From assembly GCA_028282685.1 (NCBI GenBank), contig JANQHK010000047.1:1-35776 (forward strand): DNA of 35,776 bases, given 5' to 3'. Origin of the DNA: Phycisphaeraceae bacterium. Lineage in GTDB: Bacteria > Planctomycetota > Phycisphaerae > Phycisphaerales > Zrk34. The notes under the pieces are model-generated. The model was not told the DNA's origin. It saw only the letters and a program-made list of their open reading frames with translations, and searched no databases. Positions 1-8,160 of the stretch are shown here, piece after piece. Made by a program: the position numbers and the translations under genes. How positions within the stretch are numbered: position 1 is the stretch's first letter; each line of letters begins with the position of its first letter.

Positions 1-301
1 TCGTCGCCCGATCGTAGTCGCGGCGGATTTCCCGCACGTTCACCGCCGCCGGATCGAGCGCATCGCCCGACAGCGCCCCGTCGGATTGGCAGGCATCCAG
101 CCATTCGCCAACGTTCGGATCGGTCGTTCGTTGATGGATCAGCCGCGACAATTCCGTGAGCTGCCGCGCACGAAACTCAACGCTGCCTTCACCGCCCGGC
201 ATGAACACTTCCTGGTCCCAAGACAGCAGCGCCGCGGTGGATCGCCACAACGCCGTCGTTTTCACGTGTTGCATCAGCGCTGCATAGGCATCCCGCGACA
301 T
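1..301 (-). CDS. Carboxypeptidase Taq family (M32) metallopeptidase, N-terminal part
   Basis: The open frame reads from an ATG at 301 down to the window edge: 100 codons and no stop, so the rest of the gene lies outside. The visible part matches the N-terminal helical region of M32 carboxypeptidases. It has the family pattern LLSWDQEVFMP (about residues 25-35) followed by R-A-R-Q-L-T-E-L-S-R-L-IH and a T-D-P turn. The HEXXH zinc site, expected near residue 260, is not in the window. These enzymes remove C-terminal residues from peptides in the cytoplasm. An AAAGGA Shine-Dalgarno-like stretch lies about 10 bases upstream of the ATG. The gene follows the strong hairpin at 370-399, which separates it from the PEP-CTERM gene. 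Identification rests on recalled family motifs. Confidence 0.8.
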   Translation of the reverse strand, partial: MSRDAYAALMQHVKTTALWRSTAALLSWDQEVFMPGGEGSVEFRARQLTELSRLIHQRTTDPNVGEWLDACQSDGALSGDALDPAAVNVREIRRDYDRAT

Positions 302-369
302 GGGCGACCCATCCTTTCAAGGGGCCGGACAGCATAAGTCATACAACGAGCTGCGCACAAGCAGCGCAA

Positions 370-399
370 CACAAAAGGCGACGTTCGTCGCCTTTTGTG
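370..399 (-). terminator. Hairpin terminator downstream of the PEP-CTERM gene
   Basis: Perfect 13-bp arms CACAAAAGGCGAC (370-382) and GTCGCCTTTTGTG (387-399) enclose a GTTC loop. The A/T-rich outer base pairs give a U-rich 3' side on both strands. It lies about 60 bases after the stop of the 459-1277 gene and before the M32 peptidase start, so it probably ends the first transcript. Confidence 0.75.
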
Positions 400-458
400 C
401 ATTTGCAAAATGGTGCTGGTGTGTCGTCAGGAAGGACCGGCAAGGAACCGGTCGGTAA

Positions 459-1277
459 TCATCGGCGGCACCGACGGCGGAACAGCAGGCCCATACCCAG
501 TAGCGACAACGTGGCCGGCTCGGGAACCTGGCTAAAGGTCTGGATGACATTGGAAATAACCGCACCGCCGCCGGGCAGGATATAATCGTTTTCGCTGATG
601 AGCGTGGTTTGACTATCGGTCAGCGGAATCGCCGCACCACCGGTCACAAAGAGGTCTTTGCGGACCCATATCTCCTTGACCGGTTCAAAGTAGGCATGAT
701 CCGTCGATTCAAACTCGCCGGCGCTCTCCACCACATCCAGCGAAGCCAGGATCGTATTGCCGGGGAACACCGTCGGGTGCTCGGTGGTCACGTCTTCGCC
801 GATCGCGGCAAAGCCGTCGCCGGCGGTAACCGAGCCGAACATCGCAAGGCCCACGTCCTCGAGGTACCATTCGGGGTACTCTTCCAGCACGCTGACCTTG
901 AACGTCAGCAGAACATCGTTGGTCTGACCGGGGCCGGCCGCCAGGCCGAGCTGAAAGTCCACGAAGTGATCGCCGACATCGTTCACACCGAGAATCATAT
1001 TCACGCTGTTGGGGTCCACCGCGATCGCGCCGCCCTGGGAGACCGAGCGGAACTCAAAGTCCGAGAACACCTTGTCGCCGACCACAATCTCCTCGCCGTT
1101 GGAAGGCGCAATGTAAAATTGGCCCTGTTGGCTGTAGGCCGTCTGGACCAGCGAACCCAGATTGGTGAAGACGTCCTGGGAACCGGAGACGACTGAGGCC
1201 GAAGCCGATGAAGCGGCCATCAGCGTAAAAGCAACAATTGCCACAGCGCCCATGCGCATCTGACGTAACTGGAACAT
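459..1277 (-). CDS. PEP-CTERM sorting domain protein
   Basis: A 272-residue exported protein. Residues 1-27 form a signal peptide: basic start, hydrophobic core AVAIVAFTLMAA, then the small-residue cleavage region SSASAS. The last 22 residues are a PEP-CTERM signal: VPEPATLSLLGMGLLF followed by an arginine-rich tail. In known systems an exosortase recognises this tail and the protein is anchored or released at the cell surface. The middle is acidic, probably beta-rich and of unknown function. It is paralogous to the next gene upstream: both share an F-S-D-F segment, G-G-A-(I/L)-x-V-D-P and a D-F-x-x-G stretch. A GAGAGAGG ribosome site lies 5 bases before the ATG, and a near-consensus promoter lies at 1381-1409. 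No exosortase gene is in the window. Confidence 0.85.
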   Translation of the reverse strand: MFQLRQMRMGAVAIVAFTLMAASSASASVVSGSQDVFTNLGSLVQTAYSQQGQFYIAPSNGEEIVVGDKVFSDFEFRSVSQGGAIAVDPNSVNMILGVNDVGDHFVDFQLGLAAGPGQTNDVLLTFKVSVLEEYPEWYLEDVGLAMFGSVTAGDGFAAIGEDVTTEHPTVFPGNTILASLDVVESAGEFESTDHAYFEPVKEIWVRKDLFVTGGAAIPLTDSQTTLISENDYILPGGGAVISNVIQTFSQVPEPATLSLLGMGLLFRRRCRR

Positions 1278-1380
1278 TGGACCCTCTCTCTCACTTAAAG
1301 ATAAAGTTCTCGTCTCATCCGCCCAACAAGCGCCCGCCTCCAGTGATTGTTATCGGAATCACCGCGATTTGGACTACATA

Positions 1381-1409
1381 ATTATGCCACACGGACAGCA
1401 CCCTGTCAA
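1381..1409 (-). promoter_or_regulatory. Sigma70-type promoter of the 459-1277 PEP-CTERM gene
   Basis: On the minus strand, TTGACA (1409-1404), 17 bases, then CATAAT (1386-1381). This gives 6/6 and 5/6 matches with optimal spacing. Start of transcription is expected near 1374, giving a leader of about 97 bases. Confidence 0.8.
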
Positions 1410-1438
1410 CGAAATTCCGGATTCTTAACATGATTACC

Positions 1439-1504
1439 ATAAAAAAGATAAGTGCATTCAGGAAATGCACTTGATAACAAAAAAAGCGGCCCGGAGGCCG
1501 CTTT
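1439..1504 (-). terminator. Two tandem terminators after the 1539-2366 gene
   Basis: The first hairpin has arms AAAGCGGCC (1483-1491) and GGCCGCTTT (1496-1504) with a CGGA loop. On the minus strand it is followed by a run of seven T (1485-1479). The second has perfect 9-bp arms AAGTGCATT (1450-1458) and AATGCACTT (1464-1472) and is followed on the minus strand by ATCTTTTTTAT. Both fit intrinsic termination of the second PEP-CTERM gene, just before the promoter of the first. Confidence 0.85.
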
Positions 1505-1538
1505 CTGGTTTGAAGTTGAATGGGTTTTACAGCCGAGA

Positions 1539-2366
1539 TCAGGCGCGACGCTTGCGGGAGCAGACCAGCAGACCGCCCAGCCCCAGCAGCGCCATCGAGG
1601 CCGGCTCGGGAATATCTCCGCCGCCAAAATCCTGGCTGAAGACCTGGATCATGTTCGAGATCGACGCCGTGCCGCCGCCGTCGCCGGAAACAAACAGGTC
1701 CTTGACCACCCACACTTCGGTGATGTCCGCCTCGGCAGCATTGGGGATGTCGTAGTGATCGAACAGGATGGCTTCCTCTTGCGTCTCGGCAACCTGGAGA
1801 TGGGTAATCAGATCGCCTTCTTCAGCAACGAACGGATGTTCTTTCAACACATCTTCGCCGATCAGCGCCGAACCCTTACCGGTGACGGCCGTGCCGAGCA
1901 TCTTCAGTCCGAAGTCCTTGAAGACGACTCGCAGTTCTTCTTCCTGATCCTGGACGTCCGGCTGGATGATCGTGATCTTGAAGACAAGCTTCATATCCGC
2001 CGTCTGCCCGGTGATGGCACCCATGCCGAACGTGAAGTCCAACACGTGATCGTTATTCAGAGGATTGACGCCCCCCTTGATCAGCACCGAATAGGGATCG
2101 ACCGGCAGCGCGCCGCCGGTTGCGGTGCTCACCAGCGAAAAGTCGGAAAACCGTTTGGTGCCGATCCCCTCGATACCCAAGACGTCGAAAAAGCCGCCGT
2201 TGGAATCGGCCTGGATGGCATTGGGCGTCGGGTCGTTGTCCGGTCCGACCAGCGTCCCGAGATTGACGTACTCAACATTCTGGAGAAACGCCGCACTGGC
2301 AAATTGGTTGAAAACCAGCCCGGCAACCACAGCACATACGATTCGGATCGTTCTTGATTGGAACAT
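1539..2366 (-). CDS. PEP-CTERM sorting domain protein (paralogue)
   Basis: 275 residues with a signal peptide (about residues 1-25, core IVCAVVAGLVF, end FASAA). The C-terminal PEP-CTERM signal is IPEPASMALLGLGGLLV followed by CSRKRRA. The central part aligns by eye with the 459-1277 protein: N-L-G-(S/T)-L-V, F-S-D-F, G-G-A-x-x-V-D-P, F-x-x-G-x-G, then an E-rich segment, so the pair looks like a tandem duplication. It has its own promoter (2439-2467) and terminators (1439-1504), so the two genes are separate transcripts. The function beyond surface sorting is unknown. It is probably a secreted surface or matrix component. Confidence 0.85.
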   Translation of the reverse strand: MFQSRTIRIVCAVVAGLVFNQFASAAFLQNVEYVNLGTLVGPDNDPTPNAIQADSNGGFFDVLGIEGIGTKRFSDFSLVSTATGGALPVDPYSVLIKGGVNPLNNDHVLDFTFGMGAITGQTADMKLVFKITIIQPDVQDQEEELRVVFKDFGLKMLGTAVTGKGSALIGEDVLKEHPFVAEEGDLITHLQVAETQEEAILFDHYDIPNAAEADITEVWVVKDLFVSGDGGGTASISNMIQVFSQDFGGGDIPEPASMALLGLGGLLVCSRKRRA

Positions 2367-2438
2367 GACTTCTCACTCTCTTCAGGATGGACCTGAGCTG
2401 CTCACTCTACCCGTTCTCTATCCCTCAACGATGTTGAG

Positions 2439-2467
2439 AATATAACCCGGCAATGAATTGCAGTCAA
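2439..2467 (-). promoter_or_regulatory. Sigma70-type promoter of the 1539-2366 PEP-CTERM gene
   Basis: On the minus strand, TTGACT (2467-2462), 17-base spacer, TATATT (2444-2439). Five of six bases match in each box. Transcription should start near 2431. The remainder of the 2367-2698 gap is AT-rich at 2460-2520 and must also hold the gyrA promoter, for which I see no strong consensus. Confidence 0.8.
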
Positions 2468-2698
2468 CAAAATTCGCTTAGTAATACTGTTTTTTTCCTG
2501 TTAAAACCGTTTTTTCGTTTTCCAGGGGATTCTGTCCGATTTGCGCGGGGGCAATATTATCCCGGGAAAAATACCACCCCGATATCGTCTTACCCATGGC
2601 CCGATGACGGACTCCGCCGCGCTCGCTGAAATCCGCCAATTGAATTAAAATACCGGTTTACCCGACGTGCGGCCTGTCGGCCCAAGAGTCCAAATGCC

Positions 2699-5302
2699 AT
2701 GCCCCAAGACCAGCCCAGCCCTGAAGAACAAGCCCAACCCGACGGTCCGCCCCAGACGACCGAGCGGATCATCGAGCACCCCATCGACCGCGAATTGCAG
2801 GACTCCTACCTGACCTACGCGATGAGCACGATCATGGATCGTGCCCTGCCGGACGTGCGCGACGGGCTCAAACCCAGCCAGCGCCGCATCCTGGTCGCAA
2901 TGAACGATCTGAACCTCGGCCCACGCACCAAACATCGCAAATGCGCCAAGATCGCCGGCGATACTTCCGGCAACTACCACCCGCACGGCGAAGGCGTGGT
3001 CTATCCCACACTCGTCGGCATGGCCCAACCGTGGCGCATGCGCCTGCCGCTGGTCGACCCGCAGGGCAACTTCGGTTCGATCGACGGCGACCCCCCCGCG
3101 GCAATGCGCTACACCGAAGCGCGCCTCTCCGCCGCGGCCGTCGCCATGCTCGACGATCTCAAACAGGAAACCGTCGACTTCCAGGACAACTACGATGCGA
3201 CGCGCCAGGAGCCGGTCGTCCTGCCGGCCCGTCTGCCCAACCTGTTAATCAACGGCGGCACGGGCATCGCCGTCGGCATGGCCACCAGCATCCCGCCGCA
3301 CAACGTCGGCGAAGTCTGCGACGCCATCGTCGCCACCATCGATAATCCCGACATCCCCTTGCAGGAGTTGATGGAAATCATCCCCGGACCGGACTTCCCG
3401 ACCGGCGGCATCATCTGCGGACGCAAGGGCATCATCGACGGTTATCTCCACGGCCGCGGGCGAATCACCCTGCGCGCCAAGGCCCATTTCGAGGACGGCC
3501 CCAGCGGCAAGGCGCTGATCGTCATCACCGAAATCCCCTACCAGATCCTCAAGAGCACGATCATCGAGCAGATCGTCAACGCGGTCCGCAACGAGAAGAT
3601 CAAGGACATCGCCGATGTGAACGACTACTCCGGCCGCGAGGGCATGCGGCTGGTGGTCGAATGCAAGAAGGGGGTCGATCCGGAAGTCGTGCTCAATCAG
3701 CTCTGGCGTTTCACCGGGCTGCAAAGCACGTTCAGCATCATGAACATCGCGCTGGTCAACCGCCAGCCGCGCACCATGGGCTTGGCCGAACTGATCGATC
3801 ACTTCATCGAGCACCGCAAGGACGTGATCCGCCGGCGGACTCGGTTCCTGCTTCGCCAGGCGCAACAGAAGGCGCACATCCGCGAGGGTCTGATCTTCGC
3901 CGTGTGCGATATCGACGAGGTGATCAAGCTGATCCGCACCTCGCAGACGCGCGACCAGGCGATCGAACGACTGATGGCGCGCGGGTTCCGCATTCCGCCC
4001 GATCATCCCCAGGCCTCCCAAATCCCCCAGCGTCTGATTGACCAGGCGGCCAATTCGCCCGAGGGCATGTTGCGATTGAGCAAAGCCCAGGCCGAGGCCA
4101 TCGGACGCATGCAATTGATTCAGCTGGTGGGACTGGAGATCGAAAAGCTCGTCGCGGAATACGCGCAGTTGCTCGAAGAGATCGAGGGATACGAGTTGAT
4201 TCTTTCGGACGACGGCCGCGTGCTCGACATCGTCCGCGAAGACACGCTCGAACTGAAATCGCAGTTCGACTCGCCGCGCCGCACCGAAATCTCCGGCGAG
4301 GTGACCGAACTGGACATGGCCGACCTCATCGAAGAGCACGAGGTGGTGGTGACGGTGTCGCACGCCGGCTACGTCAAGCGTCTGCCTGTGGATCACTTCC
4401 GCGCCCAGGGGCGCGGCGGGCGCGGCGTCATCGGCGCCAACACGCGCGACGAGGATTTCACCGAACAAATTTTTGTGGCCGGCACCCACGACGATCTGCT
4501 CTGTTTCACCAACCGGGGGCGCGTGTTCAAGATCAAGGTGTTCGAGATTCCCGAAGTGGCGCGCACGGGGCGCGGCCGGGCGTTCGTGAATCTGCTGAAC
4601 CTGCGCGAGCAAGAGAGCGTCTGCGCCACGCTGCCGATCCACGATTTCGAGAAGCATTCCGACTTCCTCGTGTTCGCCACGGCGCACGGGCTGGTCAAGC
4701 GCACGTCGCTGAAGCTCTACCGGAACGTGCGCCCCAGCGGTTTGATCGCCGTCGGTTTGAAAGAAGGCGATCGATTGATCGGCGTTCGACTGACCAGCGG
4801 CGATGATCACATCCTGCTTTGCACACGCAACGGCATGGCGATCCGGTTCGACGAGAACGACTGCCGCGCGATGGGCCGCACCGCCGCCGGCGTTAAAGGC
4901 ATCAACCTGGCCAAGGACGATCACGTTGTCGCCATGGTCAAGGCCGACGACACGCTCGACCTGTTGACCGTCTGCGAAAAGGGCTACGGCAAACGCACGA
5001 ACATGAACGAATACCTCGTACACAGCGAGGACGGCTCCACGCGCCCGCAGAGCCGCGGCGGCAAGGGACGCATCGACATCAAGACCACCACGCGCAACGG
5101 CAAGGTCGTCGCCGCCATCGCCGTCACCGCCCACGACCAGATGATGCTCATCACCGAGCAGGGCATGATCGTGCGATCTTCAGTGAACGAGGTGCGCCAG
5201 ACCGGCCGGGGCGCGCAGGGCGTGCGCGTGATCAATCTCAAAAGCGCAGACAAACTCATGTCGGTCGCAAAAATCGCCCCGGAAAACGGCGAGGAAGAAT
5301 AG
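2699..5302 (+). CDS. gyrA: DNA gyrase subunit A
   Basis: 867 residues, full length for GyrA. It is the cleavage and rejoining subunit of type IIA topoisomerase and works with GyrB. The N-terminal breakage domain starts near residue 34 ([20 protein letters not shown]). The catalytic tyrosine is Tyr138 in [10 protein letters not shown], equivalent to E. coli Tyr122. The C-terminal beta-pinwheel carries a GyrA-box-like QGRGGRG near residue 570, which favours GyrA over ParC, and another SRGGKGR further on. In the quinolone region the sequence is [11 protein letters not shown]. The positions equivalent to E. coli Ser83 and Asp87 are Gly99 and Pro103, the latter a very uncommon residue there. The start was chosen as the first ATG giving a short acidic/proline-rich leader. 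The gene stands alone, and its stop is followed at once by an 8-bp GTTAA repeat array. Confidence 0.95.
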   Translation: MPQDQPSPEEQAQPDGPPQTTERIIEHPIDRELQDSYLTYAMSTIMDRALPDVRDGLKPSQRRILVAMNDLNLGPRTKHRKCAKIAGDTSGNYHPHGEGVVYPTLVGMAQPWRMRLPLVDPQGNFGSIDGDPPAAMRYTEARLSAAAVAMLDDLKQETVDFQDNYDATRQEPVVLPARLPNLLINGGTGIAVGMATSIPPHNVGEVCDAIVATIDNPDIPLQELMEIIPGPDFPTGGIICGRKGIIDGYLHGRGRITLRAKAHFEDGPSGKALIVITEIPYQILKSTIIEQIVNAVRNEKIKDIADVNDYSGREGMRLVVECKKGVDPEVVLNQLWRFTGLQSTFSIMNIALVNRQPRTMGLAELIDHFIEHRKDVIRRRTRFLLRQAQQKAHIREGLIFAVCDIDEVIKLIRTSQTRDQAIERLMARGFRIPPDHPQASQIPQRLIDQAANSPEGMLRLSKAQAEAIGRMQLIQLVGLEIEKLVAEYAQLLEEIEGYELILSDDGRVLDIVREDTLELKSQFDSPRRTEISGEVTELDMADLIEEHEVVVTVSHAGYVKRLPVDHFRAQGRGGRGVIGANTRDEDFTEQIFVAGTHDDLLCFTNRGRVFKIKVFEIPEVARTGRGRAFVNLLNLREQESVCATLPIHDFEKHSDFLVFATAHGLVKRTSLKLYRNVRPSGLIAVGLKEGDRLIGVRLTSGDDHILLCTRNGMAIRFDENDCRAMGRTAAGVKGINLAKDDHVVAMVKADDTLDLLTVCEKGYGKRTNMNEYLVHSEDGSTRPQSRGGKGRIDIKTTTRNGKVVAAIAVTAHDQMMLITEQGMIVRSSVNEVRQTGRGAQGVRVINLKSADKLMSVAKIAPENGEEE

Positions 5303-5304
5303 TG

Positions 5305-5366
5305 GGTTAACTGGTTAATTCGTTAATTCGTTAATTCGTCCGTCATTCCCGCGCAGGCAGGAATCC
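5305..5366. repeat. GGTTAACT-type 8-bp array plus a GTCATTCCCGC repeat
   Basis: Directly after the gyrA stop are four 8-base units (GGTTAACT, GGTTAATT, CGTTAATT twice; 5305-5336). Next, at 5341-5366, comes an imperfect palindrome, GTCATTCCCGCGCAGGCAGG followed by AATCCA. This belongs to a class of short interspersed repeats found in many bacteria. The rest of the gap up to 5545 holds a hairpin (5443-5470) and no gene. Confidence 0.6.
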
Positions 5367-5442
5367 ATAGGTCCGTTTAGCGGCTGTCGCGCAGCGACGC
5401 CGCATTGAAAGCCATTGCGCGACGCGATTCATCGCCGGACGA

Positions 5443-5470
5443 CACATGTTGGCCCGCGGGGCAACATGTG
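5443..5470. terminator. Hairpin between convergent gyrA and CNNM genes
   Basis: Arms CACATGTTG (5443-5451) and CAACATGTG (5462-5470) are perfect 9-mers around a GC-rich centre. There is no T-run, so it is only a possible bidirectional transcription end or RNA stabiliser. Confidence 0.4.
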
Positions 5471-5545
5471 GAAACGGAAAACGCTTGTATGTGAAGCACA
5501 CTTTGCGACTTCGATGACTCAGTCGTCAAAGCGTGGCGCCCTACC

Positions 5546-6580
5546 TCAAGACTCAGGACTCACATCATGTCTCTGCCGGCGCTCGGCCAGGCGCAGGGCG
5601 ACTTTCTGCATATCGACCGCGGCGTCGGTTTCGTCCACGATCTCCATGCCCAGCATCGTTTCCACCAGGTCTTCCAGGGTAACGACGCCCTCGGTCCCGC
5701 CGTATTCGTTGACAACGGTCATGATCTGTTCGCCGCGCGGCAGGGCGAGGTCGAGGGCCTCGGCGACGGTGGCCTGTTCGGGAATCGCGCTGAGCGGCCG
5801 GACCAGTTCCCGCAAGGTGCGGTCGCCGGGGGCGCGCTGTAGATCGTAGCGGGTGACGTAGCCGGTCACTTCGTCGAGCGAGCCGGCGTGGATCGGAATG
5901 CGCGAGAAGCGCAGCGGGCCGTGTTCTTCGGTTGCCTGCTCGACGGTCATTTCCTGCGGCAGTGCAAAGACGACCGTGCGCGGTGTGAGCACCTGACGCA
6001 GCGTCACTTCCTGCAACGCCAGCACATTCCGCAGGATGGCGGACTCGCGTCGGCTGAGCACCCCGCCGCGCTCGCCCAGTTGCAGCGTGGCCAACAGTTC
6101 CGAGCGGCTGAGTGACGTCTGCGTGCGGCGGCTGCCGATCAGGCGGTTCATCCATTCCAGCGCGATCAGGATCGGCCAGCATCCGAACATCATCGCGCGC
6201 GTGGTCCAGGCGGTCACCGGAGCAAGTCGCTTGGCGTGCACCGCGCCGAGCGTCTTGGGAATGATCTCGCTGAGCACGAGGATCAACAGCGTCATGATGG
6301 CGCTGGCCAGGCCCACCAGGTGATCGCCGAGTTCCACGGCCACCTGCCATCCGACGCCGGCGGCGCCGATGGTGTGGGCGATGGTGTTGAGTGTGAGAAT
6401 GGCCGAGAGCGGCCGATCGATGTTCTCTTTCATCTGCCGCAGCAGCCGACCGGACGCCGAGTTCTTTTCGCACAGCAGTTGCACGTGCGCCGCCGGGATG
6501 CTGAGCAGCGAGGCCTCGAGCAGCGAACAGAGAAACGAGACGCCGATCGCCAGAACCGCAAAGAAGATGAGCAGTGTCAT
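5546..6580 (-). CDS. CNNM/HlyC-CorC family membrane protein with CBS domains
   Basis: 344 residues. The N-terminal half is a DUF21/CNNM membrane domain with about four hydrophobic segments (residues 1-20, 57-75, 85-105, 128-145) and the family stretch LSEIIPKTLGA. A pair of CBS domains follows (about 200-320), with R-I-P-I/Y-like and EYGGTEGVVTLEDLVE motifs. Relatives transport or sense divalent cations such as Mg2+ or Co2+. The C-terminal CorC/HlyC transporter-associated domain, usual in longer members, is absent: the protein ends about 25 residues after the second CBS. An AAGGAG site lies 5 bases before the ATG. It is convergent with gyrA and divergent from the STAS gene. Confidence 0.85.
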   Translation of the reverse strand: MTLLIFFAVLAIGVSFLCSLLEASLLSIPAAHVQLLCEKNSASGRLLRQMKENIDRPLSAILTLNTIAHTIGAAGVGWQVAVELGDHLVGLASAIMTLLILVLSEIIPKTLGAVHAKRLAPVTAWTTRAMMFGCWPILIALEWMNRLIGSRRTQTSLSRSELLATLQLGERGGVLSRRESAILRNVLALQEVTLRQVLTPRTVVFALPQEMTVEQATEEHGPLRFSRIPIHAGSLDEVTGYVTRYDLQRAPGDRTLRELVRPLSAIPEQATVAEALDLALPRGEQIMTVVNEYGGTEGVVTLEDLVETMLGMEIVDETDAAVDMQKVALRLAERRQRHDVSPES

Positions 6581-6813
6581 GAGGGCTCCTTGTTCGATAT
6601 CGCCTCAAAACGTTCTCGCAGGCCATATGATAGCGGGGTGTGGCGGACAGCGCAGTCGCCCATGCATGTGCCGGTCCATTGCCCTCCGGGAAGTTCGTGA
6701 TTCAACGCTGGGGGTGGCCGGATTGCCGCCTTGGGCGCTTCGCACATCACCAGACGCGGGAAGGGCGATGCGGTTACAATGATCTATTCGGACTGACGCG
6801 GCGAGGATTGAAC

Positions 6814-7146
6814 ATGTCCATCGAAACGTGGTCGGAAGAAATCTATCTGGCGAATCTGGAGACCGAGCCAAGTTTCAGCGAAGATTTGATCGCGCTGTAC
6901 GAGCGTGTCAGTGATCGTCCGCATCATGTCGTGCTCAACTGCGCGCGCATCGGACGGGTGAACTCGTCCAACATTGCGCAGTTGCTTCGGTTGCGGAAGA
7001 AGCTGCTCGAAATCCGCCGCAAGCTGCGCCTGTGCTGCGTGCCCGATGCGATCTGGTCGGTCATGCTGGTGACGGGACTGGACCAGGTGTTTGAGTTCGC
7101 CGAGGACGTGCCGACCGCCCTAGCGGGTTTGCAGATGGACGCGTAA
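6814..7146 (+). CDS. STAS-domain protein (anti-sigma-factor antagonist-like)
   Basis: 110 residues, a single STAS domain. VVLNCARIGRVNSSNIAQLL carries the buried strand, then the serine at the start of the first helix that anti-sigma kinases phosphorylate in SpoIIAA-like proteins. The central VNSSNIAQLLRLRKKL helix and the C-terminal FEFAEDVPTALAGL helix are typical. The frame is open further upstream, but I take the ATG at 6814 because a GAGGA ribosome site precedes it and the earlier part has no family resemblance. No partner kinase or sigma factor is adjacent, so the pathway is unknown. A TACAAT -10-like box lies at 6775-6780 without a good -35. Confidence 0.75.
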   Translation: MSIETWSEEIYLANLETEPSFSEDLIALYERVSDRPHHVVLNCARIGRVNSSNIAQLLRLRKKLLEIRRKLRLCCVPDAIWSVMLVTGLDQVFEFAEDVPTALAGLQMDA

Positions 7147-7624
7147 ACCGAGCAAATCGCAAAGATGCGAGCAGAGGGGTGGCTCATGGCACATCGGCAA
7201 CGTGGCGGCGGTGTACACCAACCCAAAGCACAAGCCCTGAGCAAACAGCATCCCAACACATCATCCGGAAATCTGTCATGTCACGATCTTCGCAGGGGGG
7301 ATGCTCCGCACATGCCTGTGCCTCTGCTACGCAGCCGGCCTAGTTCTTTTGTAGCCATTGACCGGCGGGCCAAACCCGGACCGTTGGCGGCGCGGGTGCT
7401 AATGACCGGTAGTTTTCGGGTTCTGTGTATCGTCGCCGTTGCGGGTCGCTATCTCAGATCGGTCAAACCGCCCCCCACAGCGCCCCTGTTCCATCCGCCG
7501 ACAAATGCCTGAAATCGCATTGAGACTCAACTCCGGGATCAGCACTTAACTGCCGAAAAGACATGGCTTAACGATTGAGAATGAATGTCAATTGAAAAAA
7601 ATGGACAAATAGATGGTTTAATGC
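7147..7624. other. Long intergenic stretch with no recognised gene
   Basis: About 480 bases before the hydrogenase promoter. A short open frame (7165-7512) has the composition of random GC-rich DNA and no family features. I see no tRNA, rRNA or known small RNA. The last 100 bases become AT-rich towards the promoter at 7625. Confidence 0.5.
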
Positions 7625-7653
7625 TTGCCAAGGGGACGAAAAGAAGATACAAA
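7625..7653 (+). promoter_or_regulatory. Promoter of the first hydrogenase operon
   Basis: TTGCCA (7625-7630), 17 bases, TACAAA (7648-7653): 5/6 and 4/6 matches to sigma70 boxes. Transcription is predicted near 7661, so the Rex operator at 7668-7685 lies just inside the transcript, a classic repressing position. Confidence 0.65.
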
Positions 7654-7667
7654 ATAGAGTAGCCATG

Positions 7668-7685
7668 CTGTGAAATAATTCACAG
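7668..7685. promoter_or_regulatory. Rex operator of the first hydrogenase operon
   Basis: CTGTGAA-ATAA-TTCACAG: perfect 7-bp inverted arms around 4 bases. It matches the Rex consensus TTGTGAA-N4-TTCACAA at all but the outermost bases. A rex gene is in this window, and a nearly identical site lies in front of it, so Rex (NADH-responsive) is the likely ligand. Confidence 0.85.
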
Positions 7686-7690
7686 AGTAA

Positions 7691-7746
7691 AGCCCGGCGG
7701 GCGATTCGGTGGTGTACGAATCTCGGGCGCCGGGTTTTTTACCACC
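7691..7746 (+). terminator. Terminator-like hairpin in the operon leader (possible attenuator)
   Basis: Between the promoter and the first gene. CCCGGCG (7693-7699) pairs with CGCCGGG (7728-7734), directly followed by six T (7735-7740). An inner stem GATTCG (7703-7708) with CGAATC (7717-7722) has an 8-base loop, GTGGTGTA. The loop bases GTGGT can pair with ACCAC at 7741-7745, just after the T-run, which would form a pseudoknot. The shape is that of an intrinsic terminator inside a leader. No known riboswitch class was recognised. Confidence 0.6.
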
Positions 7747-7778
7747 TTATCAACCCCGGTCCCACGAAAGGAGGCCGT

Positions 7779-8147
7779 ATGGCACGCATCCTGGTAGTTG
7801 ATGATGATCCCGATGTGGTCGAGGCCTGCAAGCTGGTGCTCGAAGCGCAGGATCACGAAGTGATGGAAGCCGGCGGCAAGGCCGACGGCCATCAACTCGC
7901 AACGGAACACAACCCGGACCTGATCGTACTGGACGTGATGATGGCCGAGCCGGACGACGGCATCGCGCTCGCCCAGCAACTGCGCCGCGAGGGCAAGAAC
8001 ATGCCGATCCTGATGCTCACCAGCGTCAGCAAGGTGACCGGCATGGACATCGGCCAGGACGATTCGGTGGTTCCGGTCCAGGCCTTCATCGAGAAGCCGG
8101 TCGAACCGGCCGACCTGGTCGCCCAGGTTGAACAACTGCTTACGTGA
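7779..8147 (+). CDS. Receiver-only response regulator
   Basis: 122 residues, a single receiver domain. The acidic triad is Asp8-Asp10, the phosphorylation site Asp52 (IVLDVMM), the conserved Thr81 (LMLTS) and Lys106 (FIEKP). There is no output domain, so it probably passes phosphate to, or acts on, another protein. Candidate kinases are the CRP-like/GAF kinase at 11935 in the same operon or the hydrogenase-like kinase at 21102. A strong AAAGGAGG site lies 4 bases from the ATG. It is the first gene after the Rex-controlled promoter and leader hairpin, 13 bases before hydC. It resembles the receiver at 20695-21102 in its insertion around the DVMMAEPDDG segment. Confidence 0.9.
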   Translation: MARILVVDDDPDVVEACKLVLEAQDHEVMEAGGKADGHQLATEHNPDLIVLDVMMAEPDDGIALAQQLRREGKNMPILMLTSVSKVTGMDIGQDDSVVPVQAFIEKPVEPADLVAQVEQLLT

Positions 8148-8160
8148 CAAGGAGTCGACG

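Noticed and set aside
3245-5134. Long open frame on the minus strand opposite gyrA (629 codons)
   Set aside because: It is the antisense shadow of a clear gyrA in GC-rich DNA; composition rich in His, Asp, Val, Gly and no family motif. The same applies to long antisense frames opposite hydA/hydB at 8618-11846 and 23154-27081.
7165-7512. 115-codon open frame before the hydrogenase operon
   Set aside because: No ribosome site, no recognisable domain and odd composition; treated as intergenic.
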